Assembly: GCA_910587805.1 (NCBI GenBank)
Contig: CAJUNM010000020.1
Span: 1 to 32,611, forward strand
DNA from: an uncultured Christensenellaceae bacterium
GTDB taxonomy: Bacteria; Bacillota; Clostridia; Christensenellales; Pumilibacteraceae
Length of the DNA: 32,611 nucleotides
Direction of reading: 5' to 3'
Shown: piece by piece, positions 8,748 through 16,426 of the stretch
How positions within the stretch are numbered: position 1 is the first letter of the stretch
How the letters are laid out: each line of letters opens with the position of its first letter
The notes under the pieces: model-generated
Database searches by the model: none
What the model was told of the DNA's origin: nothing
The model's input: only the letters and a program-made list of their open reading frames with translations
Made by a program: the position numbers and the translations under genes

Positions 8748-8975
8748 TTATATTTTCCCGTCGCGTTTCATAATAAGCTTTTGCAGCTTTTCGCGCTTGA
8801 CCTCGATCTGCGCAGTGAACAGCCGAAAGTAGTCCATATCCTCGCCGTTCGGTTCTACGCCGTCGAGCACGGCGTCCAAGAGCGCGGCTTGCGAGCGCGT
8901 GCGCTTTTCCTCGAGCAGTTCTATTTCCGCCTCGAGATCCGAAATTTCTCTGTTGAGTTTGAGATTGACAAGCAT
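8748..8975 (-). CDS. Small coiled-coil protein
   Basis: A 75-aa protein with no signal peptide or membrane helix. Residues 1-30 and 50-72 show heptad-like Leu/Ile/Glu patterns, suggesting an antiparallel helical hairpin. The ATG directly abuts the TAG of the surface-protein gene upstream, with AGGGGGA as ribosome site inside that gene, so it is the second gene of a two-gene operon ended by the hairpin at 8714-8736. It may contact the cytoplasmic tail of the upstream protein; this is inference from tight coupling only. Family not recognised. Confidence 0.75.
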   Translation of the reverse strand: MLVNLKLNREISDLEAEIELLEEKRTRSQAALLDAVLDGVEPNGEDMDYFRLFTAQIEVKREKLQKLIMKRDGKI

Positions 8976-11003
8976 CTATTTGTCCCCCTTTTTGTCGAAA
9001 GTCGTAGCAACTATTATACCGTCGTCGCTCGTTTGCTCGGCGGTAAACGCGGCGGCGGCGCGTTCGGACGCCGCCATACCGTAGATATAGTCCTGTATCA
9101 TTTCTTCGGTCAAATACTGCGCGTCGTCCTTTGCACGCATAGGCTCGAACGTCGTCTCCGGCGCGGAGTCTTGCTCAACCGTTTGCTGCGCTTGTTCTGC
9201 CTCCGCAGTATCGTCCGTCGCGTCGGAATCGTCGCCTTGAGATAAAGACCGCACATCGGCGTCGAAGTCGCTTATATCGCTCTCCGCTTGCTCCGGCGCG
9301 GGCGCGGAGTCGTCCGCTTGCTCCGTCGTATCGGCTTGACCGTCGTCCGGCTCTGCGTTTTCACCGTCGCTCTGTTCGCTGCGCCCTTTGGCAAACCGCA
9401 TTGCGGCGAGCGTCGCGTCCATGTTTGCGTCGAGCCGCATTTTAAGCACGTGCTTTTTGCTCATAACGCGCAAAATGCCGAGTCTGTCGAGCAAGAAGAA
9501 CACGAGCGCGACCACAGCGACCACAGCGATAACTATAAGAAGTATCGCCCACCACGCCATGCCGGGTTTGGGATAAACCCTGATCGTCTTTGAATATGCG
9601 TACTCTCCCGAAATGCCGTGCCAATTATCCGATTCGGATACGTACGCCGTGAGCGTATAAACGCCCGCTTTCGCTTCGGCGAGCTTGTTCACGTTCGCCA
9701 AACGGTTAAACAAAACATTGTCGTTTTCGTCCGTGATTATTATGTTGACTTCGCCGAACCGCGCCGAACCGACTACGGCGTTTTCCGCCGCATTGTATTC
9801 GCCTTCCGTCCAGCGATCGACCGAGGGCAAAACGACCCAGCCGTTTTGGGCTTTGGTGATCTCGAACCCGACGGTGATCTCCGCCGTACTTTCGTCGAAG
9901 GCTTGACCTTGCCAAATATAAAACTCGGGATTGCTGAGTCTGAGCACCACGTCGTACGTGCCGACGTTTTCTCCTCCTTCGTTTTTGACGACCGTATAAT
10001 ACGGATTTTCCGCTATCGCCGCCGTCTGCGTCTCGCCGTTATACTCGGCTGTCAGCACGGGAAGCTCCACCTCTCGCACTATCGCCGCACGGAACATACA
10101 TTCCGCGCCCGACGCGTTGATGTCCGCATAGTTGTGCGACGAAACGTTGTAATACACTCTGTACTTCCCCGGCTCCACGGGCGCTGCGGACTTGCAATCG
10201 GGGTCGGGATCGTCGCCCGAAAAATACTCCGCCGTGTGATAATGCGCGCTGTCCGCGCCGCCGGTGAAATTGTACGTGACCGTAAAACCGCCGAAATATT
10301 CGTCCGCCGCCGAACTCGCCCAATAATTGTTTTTGCCGCGATCATAAATACCTTCTTTTTCCACCTCGGCTATAACGTTGTCCTCGGGCAAAAAGTGCAT
10401 TTGCCCGTCGTAAATATACCGCACCTCGCCGTTGAACGAATCGAGTATGCGTAAAGAGAACTCGCTCGGGAACGCCGCTTTGTTCACAACGAACTCGTAG
10501 CTTACCGAAATAGGCGTGTAATCTTTGCTCGTAGTCACCGCGGGATCGTCCGCATCGGCAGTCCACCAATCCGCTTTGCCGTCCGACTGAGTTACTCCGT
10601 CCGCAGACAGTGTGAGCGTATATTCCCCGCTCGGCATATATTTGTTTATGTAATACGAAACTTCCGAAAACTCGAGCCCGCCCGCTATTTCTTTGCCGTC
10701 GATCGACACGGACGCGATTATCTTTGCCGCAGGCTCGCCCTCGTACTTCAGTCGCGGCGTCGGCAAAGCAACACCCGAACCGTAATCTACCGACGCGGGC
10801 AACGCGTACGCGACGGCGGCGCCGCTCTCCTTGCTCTTCGCCTCGTCGAGTATCACGTTGATCTCGTCGGGCGACGTTACATCGGCATAAGCCGTACCGC
10901 TTAACGACGCCGTTCCGCCTAACGAAACGATCATAAGCACGAGCGCCGCCGCAAGCGTCGATACGAATAATATAAACGGTATTCTATATTTTACGTTCTC
11001 CAT
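8976..11003 (-). CDS. Single-span surface protein with acidic cytoplasmic tail
   Basis: A 675-aa protein of no recognised function. A signal peptide (about 1-40, ending AYA) leads to about 440 residues of beta-rich extracellular sequence with Ig-like/MBG-type pieces such as GKYRVYYNVSSHNY and GTYDVVLRLSNPEFY, then one helix (about 483-506). The last 169 residues are cytoplasmic: a basic juxtamembrane stretch, a long Asp/Glu/Gln/Ala-rich low-complexity region, and a conserved-looking end (YLTEEMIQDYIYGMAASE). The start at 11003 has GGAGG; an upstream ATG at 11084 overlaps the promoter and was rejected. Surface adhesin-like proteins usually have only short inner tails, so the tail may bind a cytosolic partner. 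Confidence 0.85.
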   Translation of the reverse strand: MENVKYRIPFILFVSTLAAALVLMIVSLGGTASLSGTAYADVTSPDEINVILDEAKSKESGAAVAYALPASVDYGSGVALPTPRLKYEGEPAAKIIASVSIDGKEIAGGLEFSEVSYYINKYMPSGEYTLTLSADGVTQSDGKADWWTADADDPAVTTSKDYTPISVSYEFVVNKAAFPSEFSLRILDSFNGEVRYIYDGQMHFLPEDNVIAEVEKEGIYDRGKNNYWASSAADEYFGGFTVTYNFTGGADSAHYHTAEYFSGDDPDPDCKSAAPVEPGKYRVYYNVSSHNYADINASGAECMFRAAIVREVELPVLTAEYNGETQTAAIAENPYYTVVKNEGGENVGTYDVVLRLSNPEFYIWQGQAFDESTAEITVGFEITKAQNGWVVLPSVDRWTEGEYNAAENAVVGSARFGEVNIIITDENDNVLFNRLANVNKLAEAKAGVYTLTAYVSESDNWHGISGEYAYSKTIRVYPKPGMAWWAILLIVIAVVAVVALVFFLLDRLGILRVMSKKHVLKMRLDANMDATLAAMRFAKGRSEQSDGENAEPDDGQADTTEQADDSAPAPEQAESDISDFDADVRSLSQGDDSDATDDTAEAEQAQQTVEQDSAPETTFEPMRAKDDAQYLTEEMIQDYIYGMAASERAAAAFTAEQTSDDGIIVATTFDKKGDK

Positions 11004-11030
11004 TATATCCTCCGTACAAATATACATTTT

Positions 11031-11059
11031 ATTGTAGCACAAATCGTCGGAAAAATCAA
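11031..11059 (-). promoter_or_regulatory. Promoter of the surface protein operon
   Basis: -35 TTGATT (11054-11059), 17 bp, -10 TACAAT (11031-11036) on the minus strand; about 20 bases of leader before the GGAGG ribosome site and ATG at 11003. No LytTR-type repeat stands upstream of it. Confidence 0.7.
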
Positions 11060-11117
11060 CGTTTTGTGAAAAATTTATAGACATTTTACATGCCGACCGA
11101 AAAATATCTCAAAAGAT

Positions 11118-11146
11118 TTGACAACCTGCGAAAATAATGGTAAAAT
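11118..11146 (+). promoter_or_regulatory. tRNA operon promoter
   Basis: TTGACA (11118-11123), 17 bp, TAAAAT (11141-11146), ending 10 bases before the first base of tRNA-Gly. Confidence 0.8.
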
Positions 11147-11156
11147 ATACTGACTT

Positions 11157-11231
11157 GCGGGAATGGCTCAATGGTAGAGCAGTAGCTTCCCAAGCTGAAG
11201 GTTGCGGGTTCGATTCCCGTTTCCCGCTCCA
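11157..11231 (+). tRNA. tRNA-Gly (anticodon CCC)
   Basis: Cloverleaf is clear: acceptor GCGGGAA pairs with TTCCCGC, D arm GCTC/GAGC, anticodon loop TTCCCAA with CCC, T arm GCGGG/CCCGT around TTCGATT, encoded CCA at the end. Confidence 0.95.
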
Positions 11232-11238
11232 CATATAT

Positions 11239-11314
11239 CGAGGCGTAGCGCAGTTGGTAGCGCGCATGGTTCGGGACCATGAGGCCGCGAGTTCGAGTCT
11301 CGCCGCTTCGACCA
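11239..11314 (+). tRNA. tRNA-Pro (anticodon CGG)
   Basis: Acceptor CGAGGCG pairs with CGCTTCG (one G-T), D arm GCGC/GCGC, anticodon stem CATGG/CCATG around TTCGGGA, T arm GCGAG/CTCGC, encoded CCA. Co-transcribed with tRNA-Gly seven bases upstream. Its 3' end is duplicated at 11506-11534. Confidence 0.95.
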
Positions 11315-11326
11315 AAACATAAACCG
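11298..11326 (+). repeat. Direct repeat copy 1: 3' end of tRNA-Pro plus flank
   Basis: 29 bp, from the T-arm through CCA and 12 bases beyond, repeated exactly at 11506-11534. Repeats at tRNA 3' ends are typical attachment sites of integrating elements. Confidence 0.85.
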
Positions 11327-11345
11327 TCGTCAGACGGTTTTTTGT
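11321..11345 (+). terminator. Terminator of the tRNA operon
   Basis: AAACCGTC-GTCA-GACGGTTT hairpin followed by a T-rich run (TTTTTTGTTTT when counted from the stem end). Confidence 0.9.
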
Positions 11346-11582
11346 TTTGGGCAAACGGCATTCGGACGAGAGCATCGCCGATGTATATTCGATTACCGAC
11401 AATTACGGTAAAAAACTTTTATGTCGGTTACTTTCGACTTGTTCGGCGTGCAGTTCGCTAGCCGCTTGGGGCTTGTCCCCAAAGGCCGCCGCGACTCTGC
11501 GGCATTCTCGCCGCTTCGACCAAAACATAAACCGCCATTACGGTGTATTAACAGGGATAAAATAGTGCAATGACAAATTTAC
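11346..11582. other. Non-coding stretch between tRNA operon and the 89-aa gene
   Basis: I see no convincing gene here. It holds a small TTGGGG/CCCCAA hairpin (about 11466-11482), the short motif AGGCCGC at 11483-11489 that also precedes the T-arm of tRNA-Pro (11282-11288), and the second copy of the tRNA-Pro 3' repeat. The stretch reads as a degraded partial duplication of the tRNA 3' half or an emptied integration site. Confidence 0.6.
11506..11534 (+). repeat. Direct repeat copy 2 of the tRNA-Pro 3' end
   Basis: Exact 29-bp match to 11298-11326, starting 208 bp downstream. Bases before it do not form a tRNA, so it is not a second functional gene. Confidence 0.85.
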
Positions 11583-11611
11583 TTGCCTTTTTATTACGAT
11601 TTTGCTATAAT
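11583..11611 (+). promoter_or_regulatory. Promoter of the 89-aa CxxC gene
   Basis: -35 TTGCCT (11583-11588), 17 bp, perfect -10 TATAAT (11606-11611). Predicted leader of about 31 bases. Confidence 0.7.
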
Positions 11612-11648
11612 CAAATTAGAGCAAACTATAATTTTGCGGAGAATAAAA

Positions 11649-11918
11649 ATGGTTAAGAACGCAGAAAGCGATTGGCGACTCGATACATATGATGGATATT
11701 TGAATAATGCGAAATTTGCTTTGGAAAAATTCGTATCTACCGAAACCAATGACCACGAACACTGTGTGTTCTGTTGGCAAAAAATAACCGACTTAAACAT
11801 TGAAAATAGCGAAACGGAAGGCTACTGTACTGTGTATGAAAAGACAGGACAAACCCAATGGATATGCAAAGATTGCTTTAATGAGTTCAAAAGTATGTTT
11901 AACTTTAAGGTAAAATAA
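11649..11918 (+). CDS. Small protein with two CxxC pairs
   Basis: An 89-aa protein with C39/C42 (CVFCW) and C73/C76 (WICKDCF), the layout of a small zinc-binding fold; the end KSMFNFKVK is hydrophobic and basic. Small proteins with this spacing and a WIC..CF ending occur as uncharacterised genes in many Bacillota; the function is not known to me. The start at 11649 follows GGAG; an earlier ATG at 11583 overlaps the promoter. The gene stands alone on the plus strand, is visibly richer in A and T than its neighbours, and lies just past the duplicated tRNA-Pro end, which together suggest horizontal acquisition. Confidence 0.75.
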   Translation: MVKNAESDWRLDTYDGYLNNAKFALEKFVSTETNDHEHCVFCWQKITDLNIENSETEGYCTVYEKTGQTQWICKDCFNEFKSMFNFKVK

Positions 11919-11974
11919 ATTCAATTTATTGTTCAAATGCGAAAATGGAAAAAAAGTATAATCCATTATAAATA

Positions 11975-12002
11975 ACGACCGTGCGAATATTCGCGCGGTC
12001 GT
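11975..12002. terminator. Long palindromic hairpin between convergent genes
   Basis: A 28-base near-perfect palindrome (arms start ACGACCG and end CGGTCGT, one G-T pair) between the ends of the 89-aa gene and glf. No long T-run on either side, so probably a shared but imperfect terminator. Confidence 0.6.
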
Positions 12003-12020
12003 CGACAATTATACGTTATT

Positions 12021-13130
12021 TTACAGTTTATCCGTAAGCTCGAACACGGCGGCGACGGTATCGTCCATATCGTAATACTTATATCCTGCCAATCTGCCTC
12101 CGAAAAGCACGTTCGATTTATTTGCAAGCTCGGCGTACTTTGCGTAAAGCGCATTGTTCTTTTCGTCGTTTACGGGATAGTACGGTTCGCACCCCGCGGA
12201 ATAAGATTTAGGATATTCTCTTGTAATTACGGTTTTATCCGATCTCTGAGTTTTGTCGAAATGCTTATGCTCGATTATGCGCGTATACGGTACGTCGAAC
12301 TCGGTATAATTCACCACGGCGTTGCCTTGATAATCGGGCACATCGAGCGTTTCGGTCTCAAACCTAAGCGAACGGTATTCCAGCTCTCCGTATTTATAAT
12401 CGAAAAATCTGTCTACCGCGCCCGTATACAGCGTTGTCGCCGCAACCGCATCGAGCGTCGCTCGATCGTCGAAGTAGTCCGCGCCCGTACGTACTTCTAT
12501 ATTACCGTCGTCGAGCATACGTTCGATCATCGAAGTATATCCGCCGATCGGTATACCTTGATATCTGTCGTTAAAATAGTTATTGTCGAACGTGAACCGC
12601 AACGGCAGTCTGCCTATGATAAACGGCGGCAGCAGCTTGCAATCTCTGCCCCATTGCTTTTCGGTATAACCTTTTATAAGCGTTTTATAAACGTCTTCGC
12701 CGACCATCGACAGCGCTTTTTCTTCGAGGTTTTGAGGCTCTGCCGACGCGACACCGTGCTTTTCGCGCTGCTCTGCAATTATCTTGCGCGCCTCGTCGGG
12801 CGTTTTGCACCCCCAAAGCCCGTAAAACGTGTACATATTGAACGGCAGGCTGTAAAGCTTGCCTTTGTAGTTGGCTATCGGACTGTTTACGAAATTATTG
12901 AACTCCGCGAATCTGTTTACAAACGTCCAAACGCGCTTATCGTCGGTATGAAAGATATGCGCGCCGTACTTATGAACGGTTATTCCCTCTATATTCTCGG
13001 TTGCGATATTCCCGCCCAAGCCGTCGCGCTTTTCTATGACGAGACACTTTTTGCCGCGCTCGCTCATGATACGCGCAAAGCTTGCGCCGAAAAGTCCGGC
13101 GCCGACAATCAAATAATCGTATTTTTTCAT
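12021..13130 (-). CDS. glf: UDP-galactopyranose mutase
   Basis: A 369-aa cytosolic FAD enzyme that interconverts UDP-galactopyranose and UDP-galactofuranose, the donor for galactofuranose in surface glycans. Signs are the N-terminal dinucleotide fold (VGAGLFGASFAR, about 8-19), the family stretch GAHIFHTDDKRVW, YTEKQWG, and RLPLRFTFDNNYF. The length is typical of bacterial Glf. The start at 13130 has AGGGAG and overlaps the TGA of the glycosyltransferase gene by four bases (ATGA), so expression depends on translation of that gene. Longer in-frame starts would lie inside the upstream gene. Confidence 0.95.
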   Translation of the reverse strand: MKKYDYLIVGAGLFGASFARIMSERGKKCLVIEKRDGLGGNIATENIEGITVHKYGAHIFHTDDKRVWTFVNRFAEFNNFVNSPIANYKGKLYSLPFNMYTFYGLWGCKTPDEARKIIAEQREKHGVASAEPQNLEEKALSMVGEDVYKTLIKGYTEKQWGRDCKLLPPFIIGRLPLRFTFDNNYFNDRYQGIPIGGYTSMIERMLDDGNIEVRTGADYFDDRATLDAVAATTLYTGAVDRFFDYKYGELEYRSLRFETETLDVPDYQGNAVVNYTEFDVPYTRIIEHKHFDKTQRSDKTVITREYPKSYSAGCEPYYPVNDEKNNALYAKYAELANKSNVLFGGRLAGYKYYDMDDTVAAVFELTDKL

Positions 13131-14599
13131 TGTTCTCCCTCGTTCTTTCCGTCGCTCGCGTTCCCGCACGACCCGTCGTATTCGTCTTGATCTGTTTCGG
13201 CGCGCTCGGCTCTGTTTTCGCCGTTATCCGAATGAGTATGCAAAGCATCCCCCCCCCCCCGCAATTCGCCGTCTGCCGCCGCCGCTTCCGAGCGCGCGTC
13301 CGCATTGACGTCGGCGGCAAGCGCGCTCGACACCGTTACGTTGCGCTTCACCTGACTCCATTTCGGCTTGCTGAACACGCCGAGCGTGATCGCGATGGCA
13401 TAGATTATCATAAAGAACGGGAACAGGATTATCGCGGGCATAAGCTCTTTGACGGGCGCTTTTATCCGCTTATGCTCCAAACCGACCGCGAGCAACGCTT
13501 GCAGGATGAACGCAACTACAAACGCGAATGCGAGAATATACCCGAGTTTTGTCGCCGTCGCTATGACGGGCAAAAAGTTGCCTATAACGCAATTATATAT
13601 AAGATAGTATCCGTAATATAACGGGAACCAAATACAGCACATCACGCATACGGGAATGAACAGCAACGTTAAAAACATATCCAAGTACGTCCACTTCCAG
13701 CGTGCAAAAAACAAGAAAAACGATTTTATGCCCTGCGTATAAAACAGCGAGTGCAACGCGCCCGCCATGCGCTTATAGCGTTTGAACGTGTCCGAAATAG
13801 TGGAGGGCTGATCCTCGTACACAACCGCGTCGCTCACGTACATGGTTTTTATCTTGTCCTCGTTGAGCCGACGCATGGTAAACTCGGTATCGTCGGACGC
13901 GCTCAAACAATCCCAGCCGTGCTTTTCTATAATTTCGGCGGCGAACATCATGCCCGCGCCGCCGAGCATAGTACCCTGTCCGATAGCGGAACGGAAGTTG
14001 CTCGAAAATCTGCAATCGCGGACGTACCATATCCCCGATATGCCCGTAATTATGTTTTGATCGATATTTTTAGAGTTGGAAAATCCGCGCGCACACTTAA
14101 CGCCCGCCGCATACGCATCGTTCATTCGCGATATATAATCAGGCTCCATAAGATTATCCGCATCGAACTTGATAAACACCTCGTAATAATTCGGATGCTC
14201 CGCCATGATCTTCTCAAACAGAAACTTAAGCGCATATCCCGCCTTGTGATGCTTGGGATCGGGATCGAACCGCTCGTACACGGTCGCGCCTGCGGCGCGC
14301 GCTATCTCGGCAGTATTATCGGTACAATTATCCGCGACAACGTATATATCGAAAAGCTCGCGCGGATATTTTTGCGCAAGCAAACATTTGATCGTATCGC
14401 CTATCACCGCAGACTCGTTTCGCGCGGGAATAACGATCGCAAATCTATGTTTCTTTTCGGATACTTTATACTTTTTGGGCTTGACGAAAAAAAACAAGAT
14501 ATAAATTATCTGTATTGTAAAAGCCACTCCGATTATATTGAGGATAATATAGTCATTAGTAAAATCTATCCATTTATCGATCTCTTGCCAGATTTCCAT
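13127..14599 (-). CDS. Membrane glycosyltransferase family 2
   Basis: A 490-aa processive-type GT2 enzyme. A membrane helix (about 18-38) precedes the GT-A domain: VIPARNESAVI, VVADNCTDNTAEIA, FDADNL (metal-binding DxD), and SASDDTEF with RYKRMAG as the likely catalytic-base and acceptor motifs. Three or four helices follow (about 300-425), then an acidic polar tail. It probably transfers a sugar to a lipid or growing glycan on the inner membrane face. Coupling to glf suggests a galactofuranose-containing polymer, but the donor could be another sugar. The tail is interrupted by a 12-G tract at 13249-13260. The ATG at 14599 has only a weak ribosome site; a strong promoter lies upstream. Confidence 0.9.
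   Translation of the reverse strand: MEIWQEIDKWIDFTNDYIILNIIGVAFTIQIIYILFFFVKPKKYKVSEKKHRFAIVIPARNESAVIGDTIKCLLAQKYPRELFDIYVVADNCTDNTAEIARAAGATVYERFDPDPKHHKAGYALKFLFEKIMAEHPNYYEVFIKFDADNLMEPDYISRMNDAYAAGVKCARGFSNSKNIDQNIITGISGIWYVRDCRFSSNFRSAIGQGTMLGGAGMMFAAEIIEKHGWDCLSASDDTEFTMRRLNEDKIKTMYVSDAVVYEDQPSTISDTFKRYKRMAGALHSLFYTQGIKSFFLFFARWKWTYLDMFLTLLFIPVCVMCCIWFPLYYGYYLIYNCVIGNFLPVIATATKLGYILAFAFVVAFILQALLAVGLEHKRIKAPVKELMPAIILFPFFMIIYAIAITLGVFSKPKWSQVKRNVTVSSALAADVNADARSEAAAADGELRGGGDALHTHSDNGENRAERAETDQDEYDGSCGNASDGKNEGEQ
13249..13260 (-). repeat. Twelve-G homopolymer in the glycosyltransferase tail
   Basis: G12 on the coding strand encodes the Arg-Gly-Gly-Gly-Asp region about 43 residues before the end. 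With 12 G the frame reaches the TGA overlapping glf. One G more gives a stop nine codons later (TAA after CFAYSFG); one G fewer runs the frame past the glf start to a stop at 12970. Confidence 0.9.
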
Positions 14600-14642
14600 T
14601 ACGCCCGTCCGTTTTCGGTTTGCAGAATCTATCTACAGTTTA

Positions 14643-14671
14643 AGTATACCCCACTTACCGCGCTTTGTCAA
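14643..14671 (-). promoter_or_regulatory. Promoter of the glycosyltransferase-glf operon
   Basis: TTGACA (14666-14671), 17 bp, TATACT (14643-14648) on the minus strand; predicted leader about 37 bases. Confidence 0.8.
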
Positions 14672-14779
14672 GCCCCGACCGCCGAATAAATACTTTCTAA
14701 TACTACTTTAATATAAGTTTCGAGAGATATTGCATTATTATGTCGTTTTCGGCAAAATCGCCAAACTCCGTTCGATTGC

Positions 14780-14808
14780 TTGCAAACGTCTGTGAAATAT
14801 TGTACAAT
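14780..14808 (+). promoter_or_regulatory. Promoter of the DUF4097-like gene
   Basis: TTGCAA (14780-14785), 17 bp, TACAAT (14803-14808). Seven bases on, predicted +1 is 14815, the A of the ATG. Confidence 0.65.
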
Positions 14809-14814
14809 ATAACC

Positions 14815-15594
14815 ATGGAATTCGATGGAGTAAAAGACATAGCGATTTACGGAACGGACTGCGTAGTGGATATATCTCGAGGCAACGACTACGCCGCGCA
14901 TTTTATTTCCGCGCGCGAAAAGTACTTCGACCTCGCAGTGGACGACGGCACTTTGACGGTGCGCCAAAAATCGCGCAATATATTTTACAGGATCATTCTG
15001 CACAAGTTCGAGTTCAAGCTCATTCTTCCCAAAAACTTCAAGGGTAAACTGCGTTTCCGCAATAAAAACGGCGGACTTTATATCGACGGCGTAAACTTCA
15101 CCGACGTCGATCTTTCCACGGGCAACGGCAAGTTCGATATCGGCGATATGTCGTGCGACAAGTTCGAGCTTAAAATGTCCAACGGCTCGGTATCGGTAAA
15201 AAAAGCTGCGGCGAGCGGATCTGTCAATATAAAATGCGCGAACGGCAACATCAAAGTCGAGTCGGTTTCCGCGCCGTCGCTGTCCATTTCATGCACCAAC
15301 GCAACGCTTTCGGCAGCGGACGTAACGGTGAAAAAACTCGAGTGCGTCACGAGCAACGGAGCAATAGACGCGAGCGGCGTATCCGCTGACGAAATGAAAC
15401 TCGAAACAGCGAACGGCAAGATAAGCGCCGTGCCTATCGGCAACCGTGACGATTATAAAATGTTCGCAGAAACGAGCAACGGCGGAATTGTTGTAGACGG
15501 AGTGGTATACAAAAAAATCGCCGACGCCGTAAACGCACATAAACGGATAAGCGCGAAAACGAGCAACGGCGATATAGACATCAGATTTATGTAA
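14815..15594 (+). CDS. DUF4097-like beta-repeat protein
   Basis: A 259-aa protein built from short beta-strand repeats with Asn-Gly turns (TGNGKFDI, SNGSVSVK, ANGNIKVE, SNGAIDAS, ANGKISAV, SNGGIVVD, SNGDIDIR), one about every 20-23 residues, as in the DUF4097 beta-solenoid family. There is no signal peptide or helix, so it is probably cytosolic. DUF4097 proteins often occur near cell-envelope stress regulators, but the molecular role is not established. The start at 14815 was chosen because the promoter overlaps the earlier ATG at 14740; no ribosome site precedes either. It is a single-gene unit divergent from the glycosyltransferase operon. Confidence 0.82.
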   Translation: MEFDGVKDIAIYGTDCVVDISRGNDYAAHFISAREKYFDLAVDDGTLTVRQKSRNIFYRIILHKFEFKLILPKNFKGKLRFRNKNGGLYIDGVNFTDVDLSTGNGKFDIGDMSCDKFELKMSNGSVSVKKAAASGSVNIKCANGNIKVESVSAPSLSISCTNATLSAADVTVKKLECVTSNGAIDASGVSADEMKLETANGKISAVPIGNRDDYKMFAETSNGGIVVDGVVYKKIADAVNAHKRISAKTSNGDIDIRFM

Positions 15595-15625
15595 AAACCC
15601 TATATATCCTAATATATAGGGTTTT
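15594..15625. terminator. Bidirectional terminator
   Basis: AAAACCCTATATA/TATATAGGGTTTT stem with a short loop directly after the DUF4097-like stop; A- and T-runs on both sides let it serve the convergent gene at 15638 too. Confidence 0.85.
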
Positions 15626-15637
15626 ATATTTTCACCG

Positions 15638-16366
15638 TCAACTTACGTACTCGAAGTTTTCGGTATATTCGGAATTGCACTTGAGACCGCCGAATTTTTC
15701 CACTCTGAATTTTTCCACGATCTTAACGGACAGCGGACGCATGCCGTCGGTGATCAGTGTGATTTCGGCGTACTCGTATTCGGCATTTCCTTCCGTGAGC
15801 GAAAGTATTTGATTGACGCAGTGCGCACTCGCCTTTGCCGGATCGAGTACATACGTAAACGTGTTATCGTCGACGCGACGCGCCTCGATAACGCAATCAT
15901 CGTAAATATCGAACTTGCATAGTCCGACGGGCGGCAGACCGTACAGAGCAATGTATTCGTCGCGCGTATACGTTGCGGGTTCACCGAAAACGAACCGTTT
16001 TTTCTTATACTCACCCGTCGCGACGCTGTAATCGTTTCCGTCGCCCGTTCTGTCGAACGCTACGTTCACGAACGCGGAACGGCTCTCGTCTGCCGCATGA
16101 AAATTCTCGCCGTCCACTTCGCGCGTGCTTACGACAGTTTGCTTGCACGGAATGCCGAATACGCGCGTGCGAATAAATCCGCTCGCGTGCGTCGTAAACT
16201 TATTGCCGCGTACATATTCGTCGCACTGCATGAGCGCAGCCATAGCGTCGGCGTCGAGCGCGGAATCGGCGCGCGCCGTTACGGGCATACGCAGCGACGC
16301 AACTACGGCAAGCATACAGATCGCCGCTACTGCTATACGACAAAAAACTTTCCCGATCTGTTTCAT
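15638..16366 (-). CDS. Secreted protein of unknown function
   Basis: A 242-aa protein with a clear signal peptide (about 1-34: Lys/Arg start, hydrophobic core, cleavage near ARAD). No lipobox or anchor is visible, so it may be released. The mature part contains about four Cys and several aromatic beta-strand-like pieces (ATYTRDEYIALYGLPPVG, YEYAEITLITDG); I recognise no family. The start at 16366 has a poor ribosome site. It lies 60 bases after the PII-like gene on the same strand with no obvious terminator between, so it may be the last gene of the DUF1538 operon. Confidence 0.72.
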   Translation of the reverse strand: MKQIGKVFCRIAVAAICMLAVVASLRMPVTARADSALDADAMAALMQCDEYVRGNKFTTHASGFIRTRVFGIPCKQTVVSTREVDGENFHAADESRSAFVNVAFDRTGDGNDYSVATGEYKKKRFVFGEPATYTRDEYIALYGLPPVGLCKFDIYDDCVIEARRVDDNTFTYVLDPAKASAHCVNQILSLTEGNAEYEYAEITLITDGMRPLSVKIVEKFRVEKFGGLKCNSEYTENFEYVS

Positions 16367-16426
16367 AACCGTAGTATTCCGAAATACCGCGAACTTTATC
16401 CGCCGTCGCAGTGCGTTGAACGCGCC

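Noticed and set aside
11086..11402. Minus-strand open frames over the two tRNAs
   Set aside because: Translations of tRNA genes, a familiar false call; the cloverleafs are unambiguous.
11347..11565. 72-codon plus frame between tRNA-Pro and the 89-aa gene
   Set aside because: Covers the duplicated tRNA end and a hairpin; no ribosome site and no protein-like pattern.
13127..13260. Frameshift in the glycosyltransferase gene at the G run
   Set aside because: With 12 G the frame ends exactly in a four-base overlap with glf, so the frame shown is probably the functional one; kept as a phase-switch candidate instead.
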